A DNA stretch of 64,000 nucleotides from Cytophagaceae bacterium (GTDB lineage: Bacteria > Bacteroidota > Bacteroidia > Cytophagales > Spirosomataceae), in the NCBI GenBank assembly GCA_027488335.1, contig JAIYBU010000201.1:1-64000 (forward strand). The letters run 5' to 3'. Within the stretch, counting starts at the first letter, position 1, and every line of letters begins with the position of its first letter. The translations under genes and the position numbers were made by a program. Shown one piece after another: positions 58,153-64,000 of this stretch. The notes under the pieces are model-generated. The model worked only from the letters and a program-made list of their open reading frames with translations. It was not told the origin of the DNA and searched no databases.

Positions 58153-59385
58153 ATGACTGAATACCAAATACATACCTTGCCCAACGGCATCAGAATTGCT
58201 CACCGACAAGTACCTTATACGCAGGTAGTTCATTGTGGACTCATGCTCGACATGGGTAGCCGTGACGAAAAACCTAATCAACTTGGTCTTGCCCATTTCT
58301 GGGAACACATGGCCTTCAAAGGTACGAAAAAGCGGAAATCTTACCACATTATTAATAGACTCGAGTCGGTTGGTGGCGAATTAAATGCCTATACGACCAA
58401 AGAAAAAATATGCTTTTACGCATCAGTACTTGATGCTCACTTCGAGAAATCGGTAGAACTCTTGGCCGATATTACCTTTGATTCGGTTTTTCCTGAAAAT
58501 CAACTGGAAAAAGAACGAGGCGTAATTTTGGAAGAAATGTCGATGTACCAAGATTCGCCCGAAGATGCCTTGCAAGATGATTTCGACGAAATTGTGTTTG
58601 CTAATCATCAGCTCGGAGCAAATATTTTGGGTACGCAAGAGAGCGTTAAAGGCTTCACTCGCAAGGAATTACAAGATTTTATTGCCGAAAACATGGACAC
58701 CGAGAAAATCGTGATGTCGATTGTGGGTAATATTACTTTCAATAAAGCCATCAAAGTTGCGGAAAAATATTTGAAAGATATTCCAGCAAAAAAATCGAAT
58801 TTGAAACGCACACCTCCGAGCGAATATCAACCGCAACGAATCACGATTCCGAAGAAAATTACACAAGCTCATTGTGCCATTGGTCGGCCATCGTATGCCA
58901 TGCTCGATGAGCGACGTTTACCGTTTTTTATGTTGGTCAATCTTTTTGGTGGCCCAGGCATGAATTCACGTCTAAACATGACTTTGCGTGAAAAATATGG
59001 CTTAGTTTATGGCATCGATGCCACTTATTCGCCATTTACAGATACTGGTTTTTTGGGCATTTATTTTGCAACCGATAAGTCGAATCTTGATAAAGCCAAT
59101 GCCTTGATTTTGAAAGAAATGCAACTTTTGAAAGAAAAACCGCTCGGAAAACTTCAATTACACACTGTAAAAGAACAGTTGATGGGGCAGTTGGCGATGG
59201 CCGAAGAAAGCAATCAGAGTTTTATGTTGATGATGGCCAAAAGTATTTTGGATGTCGGTAAAGTTGAATCGCTCGAAAGTATTTTTACCGAAATAAAAAA
59301 CATTGAAGCTCCTCAACTTCAAGAGATTACGAATGATATGTTTGATGAATCTCAGTTGAGTTATCTTACATTTTTACCTGAGTAG
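58153..59385 (+). CDS. M16 (insulinase-like) zinc metallopeptidase
   Basis: GLAHFWEHMAFKGTKKRKSYHI (HxxEH) and downstream Glu region; full-length 410 aa. Confidence 0.93.
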   Translation: MTEYQIHTLPNGIRIAHRQVPYTQVVHCGLMLDMGSRDEKPNQLGLAHFWEHMAFKGTKKRKSYHIINRLESVGGELNAYTTKEKICFYASVLDAHFEKSVELLADITFDSVFPENQLEKERGVILEEMSMYQDSPEDALQDDFDEIVFANHQLGANILGTQESVKGFTRKELQDFIAENMDTEKIVMSIVGNITFNKAIKVAEKYLKDIPAKKSNLKRTPPSEYQPQRITIPKKITQAHCAIGRPSYAMLDERRLPFFMLVNLFGGPGMNSRLNMTLREKYGLVYGIDATYSPFTDTGFLGIYFATDKSNLDKANALILKEMQLLKEKPLGKLQLHTVKEQLMGQLAMAEESNQSFMLMMAKSILDVGKVESLESIFTEIKNIEAPQLQEITNDMFDESQLSYLTFLPE

Positions 59386-59513
59386 TGTAGATAGATAATT
59401 CAAAGAATTGTGTTGCAACAAGAAAAACTTATACTTTTTAAAGCATTTAAGGTCGGTTAGACGAGTATCTCACCGACTTTTTTTATTTTTGAATTCTCCG
59501 AAAAAAATCACTC

Positions 59514-60596
59514 ATGAAAAATATCTATTTTACTGCTGGTCCAGCCGAATTGAATCCGAAGTTTGAAGAGTTTATGCGTCAGGCAATGGACGAACAAATT
59601 GGCTCAATTTCTCACCGAAGCGGACAATTCCGTAAGATTTATCAACATTGTGTGGAGAATCTACGCACGCTCATGAATATTCCTGCGTCGTCGGGTATTT
59701 TCTTTACGGGTTCGGCATCTGAAGTGTGGGAACGTATCTTATTGAATTTGGTTGAACACGAAAGTTTTCACTTAGTCAATGGCTCGTTTTCTGATAAATT
59801 CTACAAATACGCAGTTTCAGCTCAAAAATTTGCTCATAAGTTTGAAAAACCAATTGGCGAAGGCTTCAGCTATGGAGAAATAGAAGTGCCTGAATATGCC
59901 GAACTTATTTGTGTAACACAAAACGAAACCAGTACGGGCGTACAAATGCGTGAGGCCGATATTCACAAGCTCAAACGTAGCAACCAAAAACGCTTAATGG
60001 CGGTTGATATGGTTTCGTCGGCACCAATTCCAGAACTTGATTTAGATTTGGTTGATACTGCTTTCTTTTCGGTGCAAAAAGCCTTTGGTTTACCAGCAGG
60101 TTTGGGGGTTTGGATTGCCAACGAAAAGTGTCTCGAAAAAGCTAAACGTTTGGCCAAATACGAAGGTGTAACGATTGGAGCTCACCACAATTTACCAGTT
60201 TTGTGGAAAAACTATGAGACTTACGAAACCCCAGCTACACCAAACGTTTTGGGCATTTATTTGCTCGGAAAAGTAGCCGAAGAAATGAACAAAATGGGTA
60301 TCGAAGCAATCAGAAAAGAAACCGACGATAAGGCAAAGAAAATCTATAAATACCTCGAAACCAGTAATTTGTGTAGCATTGCCGTAAAAAATCCAGAGCA
60401 TCGCTCGAAAACCGTTGTAGTTGCCGAAACTAAAAAATCTTCGAAAACAATTATTGAGGCTTTGAAAGAAAAAAACATGATTATAGGAAGTGGTTACGGC
60501 CCAAATAAAGATACACAAATCAGAATCTCGAATTTCCCATCTAATACGATGGAACAAATTGATATGCTCTTGGCTGCTCTGAAAGCAATGGAGTAG
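59514..60596 (+). CDS. class V aminotransferase (SerC-like)
   Basis: YFTAGPAELNPKFEEFMRQAM, VTQNETSTGVQM, VDMVSSAPIPELDLDLVDTAFFSVQKAFGLPAGLGVW. Confidence 0.85.
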   Translation: MKNIYFTAGPAELNPKFEEFMRQAMDEQIGSISHRSGQFRKIYQHCVENLRTLMNIPASSGIFFTGSASEVWERILLNLVEHESFHLVNGSFSDKFYKYAVSAQKFAHKFEKPIGEGFSYGEIEVPEYAELICVTQNETSTGVQMREADIHKLKRSNQKRLMAVDMVSSAPIPELDLDLVDTAFFSVQKAFGLPAGLGVWIANEKCLEKAKRLAKYEGVTIGAHHNLPVLWKNYETYETPATPNVLGIYLLGKVAEEMNKMGIEAIRKETDDKAKKIYKYLETSNLCSIAVKNPEHRSKTVVVAETKKSSKTIIEALKEKNMIIGSGYGPNKDTQIRISNFPSNTMEQIDMLLAALKAME

Positions 60597-60610
60597 AATT
60601 CTTTCTTGAT

Positions 60611-60659
60611 AAATAAAAATAGCCAGTAGAAGATGTATTTCTACTGGCTATTTTTATTT
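60611..60659. terminator. Bidirectional terminator, 21-bp arms
   Basis: AAATAAAAATAGCCAGTAGAA / TTCTACTGGCTATTTTTATTT. Confidence 0.85.
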
Positions 60660-61076
60660 GGTTAAAATATCTAAAAACTCTTCTGCTTTAATGAGGTTAA
60701 ATGAAGGAAAAGGAACATTTTTCAAAACAGAGAAATATCGGTCATTCGTTACTAAAAAATCTGCTTGAGAAGCAACATACACATCAACAAATTTATTATC
60801 ATCTGGGTCTTGCTCTATAAGATTCCATTGATAAAATACATCTTGTCGATAAATATTTTCAAGGTGTAAAATCAATTCTAAAACATCGTTAACAATTTGT
60901 TTGCTATACCTTTTCTCTATTACTTCTTCATATTCTGTGATTATCTCATTATGCAGCACAAGTTCATACTTTCCATCAAGTAAAGCATCAAAAATAATTG
61001 AATAAGGCGATTTGTCAGCCAAAGACACTAAAAACACATTCGTATCTAATACGACTCTCAATTTATTGGTTTTCAT
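60654..61076 (-). CDS. PIN-domain toxin (COG1569-like)
   Basis: RVVLDTNVFLVSLADKSPYSIIFDALLDGKYELVLHNEIITEYEEVI; DPDDNKFVDVYVASQADFLVTNDRYF. Confidence 0.85.
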   Translation of the reverse strand: MKTNKLRVVLDTNVFLVSLADKSPYSIIFDALLDGKYELVLHNEIITEYEEVIEKRYSKQIVNDVLELILHLENIYRQDVFYQWNLIEQDPDDNKFVDVYVASQADFLVTNDRYFSVLKNVPFPSFNLIKAEEFLDILTK

Positions 61077-61275
61077 CGTTCAACCAATCTTTCATAGTTT
61101 CAGGTGTATAGCCTTTTTCTTCCCAAATTTGGTTTGTTTGCTGGCGAATACGTTTGGCAAAAAAGCCTACTAAAACTTTTTTTAAGTCTTTTAATTCGTC
61201 TTCTGGAAGTTCGTAGGCAAACGTATTTAGTAGTTCAACCTGTACGTTTGTTAGTTTTTGGGTAGCTACCGACAT
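61063..61275 (-). CDS. cognate antitoxin-like small protein
   Basis: 70 aa, 14-nt overlap with downstream PIN gene; order antitoxin-toxin. Confidence 0.7.
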   Translation of the reverse strand: MSVATQKLTNVQVELLNTFAYELPEDELKDLKKVLVGFFAKRIRQQTNQIWEEKGYTPETMKDWLNDENQ

Positions 61276-61403
61276 AGTTTTTAATCATTTTAATAATCAA
61301 ATATACAAATTTTTATCATACATACATTTCTATCATGCTAAACCCCACTTTTTCACTAACTTGAGTCTGAAAACTTCTATTTAACCATCAAACTCAAACA
61401 GTC

Positions 61404-63050
61404 ATGCAATATTCTTTTTATAAGAGTATATTTCTCTACTTTTGTTTATTTCAATATACTTTCGCTCAAACCAAAATCCGAAAAGCCGATGTCATTATTT
61501 ATGGCGGAACTTCCGCTGCTATAACCGCCGCCGTTCAAGTAAAAAAAATGGGCAAATCGGTTATCGTTGTATCGCCTGATAAACACTTGGGCGGACTTTC
61601 GTCAGGAGGTTTGGGTTTTACCGATACTGGTAATAAACAAGTTATTGGTGGGCTTTCTCGTGAATTTTACCAACGACTTTACACACATTATCAAAATACG
61701 GACTCTTGGAAATGGCAAAAAAGAGAAGAATACGGCAATAAAGGGCAAGGAACACCCGCCCTCGACGGAGCAAATCGCACCATGTGGATTTTTGAACCAC
61801 ACGCTGCTGAACAAATTTTTGAAGATTTTGTAAAAGAAAATAGCCTCGTTGTTTATCGCAATGAATGGCTTGACCGCTCGGCAAAAGGTGTCACTAAAAC
61901 CTCTGGCAAGATTCGCTCTTTTCGCACCTTGAGCGGACAGATTTACGAAGGAAAAATGTTTATTGATGCCACTTACGAAGGCGATTTAATGGCTGCGGCT
62001 GGCGTAAGCTACCACGTTGGGCGTGAAGCCAACAGCGTTTATGGCGAAAAATGGAATGGCGTTCAGACCGAAGTTTTTCAGCACGGACACCATTTTAAAG
62101 CAAAAATTAGTCCTTATATCGTAGCAAATGACCCCAAAAGTGGACTTCTACCCGAAATTTCACCCGAACCAGCGGGCGAGTATGGCTCGGGTGATAATAA
62201 AATTCAAGCCTATTGTTTCAGAATGTGTTTGAGTAATCATCCCGAAAATCGAATTCCGTTTGCCAAACCCGATGGCTACGACCCCGCACGTTACGAGCTT
62301 TATGCACGAGTTTTTGCGAGCGGTTGGCGAGAAACTTTCGATAAGTTTGATGCTATTCCAAATCGAAAAACCGATACTAATAATCATGGACCATTTAGCA
62401 CAGACTATATCGGCAAAAACTACGATTACCCCGAAGCAACTTACGAGCGACGCCAACAAATCATCAAAGAACACGAGTTATACCAAAAAGGATTGATGTA
62501 TTTTTTGCAAAATGATAACCGTGTACCAAATGATGTGAGAGAAAAAATGCAACAATGGGGCTTGCCAAAAGATGAATTTATTGATAACGGAAATTGGCCA
62601 CACCAACTTTATATCCGTGAAGCTCGCCGAATGATAGGAAAATTTGTAATGAAAGAAGCCGATGCTTTGGGAAAAACGCTTGTTCCTAACCCAATCGGAA
62701 TGGGTTCTTATGCTTTGGACTCTCACAATGCCCAACGTTATATAAAATCCGACGGTCATGTGCAGAATGAAGGTGATATTGGCGTGCATCCAGCCAAACC
62801 TTATTCGATAGCTTATGAGTCTATCTTGCCGAAAGAAAATGAATGTAAAAATTTGTTAGTACCCGTTTGCGTGTCGAGTTCGCACATTGCTTATGGCTCG
62901 ATTCGGATGGAGCCTGTTTTTATGATTTTGGGGCAGTCGGCGGCGGTAGCAGCCGTGATGGCCATCAATGCTAAAACGATTCCGCATAAAATTCCATACT
63001 CTAAACTCAAAACCGAGCTTTTGAAAGAAAAACAGGTCTTAGAGTTATAA
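61404..63050 (+). CDS. secreted FAD-dependent oxidoreductase
   Basis: Signal peptide; DVIIYGGTSAAITAAVQVKKMGKSVIVVSPDKHLGGLSSGGLGFTDTG. Confidence 0.9.
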   Translation: MQYSFYKSIFLYFCLFQYTFAQTKIRKADVIIYGGTSAAITAAVQVKKMGKSVIVVSPDKHLGGLSSGGLGFTDTGNKQVIGGLSREFYQRLYTHYQNTDSWKWQKREEYGNKGQGTPALDGANRTMWIFEPHAAEQIFEDFVKENSLVVYRNEWLDRSAKGVTKTSGKIRSFRTLSGQIYEGKMFIDATYEGDLMAAAGVSYHVGREANSVYGEKWNGVQTEVFQHGHHFKAKISPYIVANDPKSGLLPEISPEPAGEYGSGDNKIQAYCFRMCLSNHPENRIPFAKPDGYDPARYELYARVFASGWRETFDKFDAIPNRKTDTNNHGPFSTDYIGKNYDYPEATYERRQQIIKEHELYQKGLMYFLQNDNRVPNDVREKMQQWGLPKDEFIDNGNWPHQLYIREARRMIGKFVMKEADALGKTLVPNPIGMGSYALDSHNAQRYIKSDGHVQNEGDIGVHPAKPYSIAYESILPKENECKNLLVPVCVSSSHIAYGSIRMEPVFMILGQSAAVAAVMAINAKTIPHKIPYSKLKTELLKEKQVLEL

Positions 63051-63244
63051 TAACAAGTGTGTCACATTCAACTTGGTCCAAAATTTAAACCAAATAGTGC
63101 CACGCTTAACTGGTATTGACTAAATTTTCCTTATTTACTGCCAAAATAGCGTTACCTTTGTGGGCTATTTTTAGCGTAAGTAAGGAATTTTTGTTATCTA
63201 AATCTGATAACAAACGGCCATTTAGATGGTCAATCGACAAAAAT

Positions 63245-64000
63245 ATGATGACTTTTAACGAATTAAATCTCAATAAACAGCTTCTCAATGCCCTCGAAGA
63301 GTTGGGTTATACTACGCCAACAACCATTCAGCAAAAAGTATTTTCGGTGGTGATGTCGGGCAAAGATGTATGCGGAATCGCACAGACGGGTACGGGTAAA
63401 ACCTTTGCTTATTTGCTACCGAGTTTGCGTCAGTATCAGTTTTCAAAAGAAAAAACTCCACAAATTCTTATTATTGTTCCAACCCGTGAGTTGGTAGTGC
63501 AGGTTGTAGAAGCAATTCAGAAACTAACAACTTACATGAGTGTAATGACCGTAGGTGTGTACGGTGGAGTCAATATCAAATCGCAAATCTTAGAGTTGAA
63601 AGAAGGTGTCGATATTTTAGTAGGAACACCTGGCCGATTGATTGATTTGCTGACGAGTGGGTTTATTAAGACAAAATCGCTCAAGAAACTTATCATTGAT
63701 GAAGTTGACGAAATGCTGAATTTGGGTTTCAGACCTCAACTCAAAAATATTCTTGATTTATTGCCAGTTCGACGCCAAAATTTGCTTTTTTCGGCCACAA
63801 TAACCGAAGAAGTTGAACAATTAATCGAAACGTATTTCAACGAACCTATCAGAGTAGAAGCTGCTCCAGCGGGTTCGCCTTTGGATAATATCTCGCAAAC
63901 ACTTTATCACGTTCCGAATTTCAATACGAAAGTAAATCTTTTGGAAATGTTGCTTGCGGAAGACGAAAGCATGAGTAAAGTGCTGATTTTTGCTGCAACC
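63245..64000 (+). CDS. DEAD/DEAH-box RNA helicase, 3' partial
   Basis: Manual translation MMTFNELNLNKQLLNALEELGYTTPTTIQQKVFSVVMSGKDVCGIAQTGTGKTFAYLLP..., open to the window end; absent from the ORF track. Confidence 0.92.
   Translation, partial: MMTFNELNLNKQLLNALEELGYTTPTTIQQKVFSVVMSGKDVCGIAQTGTGKTFAYLLPSLRQYQFSKEKTPQILIIVPTRELVVQVVEAIQKLTTYMSVMTVGVYGGVNIKSQILELKEGVDILVGTPGRLIDLLTSGFIKTKSLKKLIIDEVDEMLNLGFRPQLKNILDLLPVRRQNLLFSATITEEVEQLIETYFNEPIRVEAAPAGSPLDNISQTLYHVPNFNTKVNLLEMLLAEDESMSKVLIFAAT

Overview
64 kb chromosomal window that looks like a Bacteroidota (Cytophagales-type) genome; this lineage call is an inference from protein repertoire, TAnnTTTG-like promoters and A+T-rich codon use. 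It is mostly ordinary housekeeping and accessory metabolism: waaA (5' truncated by the window), an arginine argB/M20 pair, trans-sulfuration enzyme, nadC, coaX, fused 2-oxoacid dehydrogenase E1, proB, typA, RsmF-like methyltransferase, RluB-like pseudouridine synthase, comA-like phosphosulfolactate synthase, aroE, tdk, xylB-like kinase, and a DEAD-box helicase running off the 3' end. No tRNA, rRNA, CRISPR array, phage or intact mobile element was recognised. The most unusual material is: (1) an ATP-grasp / glutamine-synthetase-like / GntP permease cluster (17.4-21.5 kb), a plausible uncharacterised amide-ligase pathway; (2) a dispersed palindromic repeat (GTAGGRCARGTT...) with three copies lying on stop codons of adjacent genes; (3) a gene-poor 27.7-30.4 kb region with a decayed IS982-like transposase and another decayed frame; (4) two diverged copies of an unexplained intergenic segment around 13.0 and 14.1 kb; (5) several orphan genes, including a PPC/DUF296 protein with a secretion signal, a Cys-rich Zn-ribbon protein and a 28-aa signal-peptide micro-ORF. 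No system can be declared novel from sequence alone.
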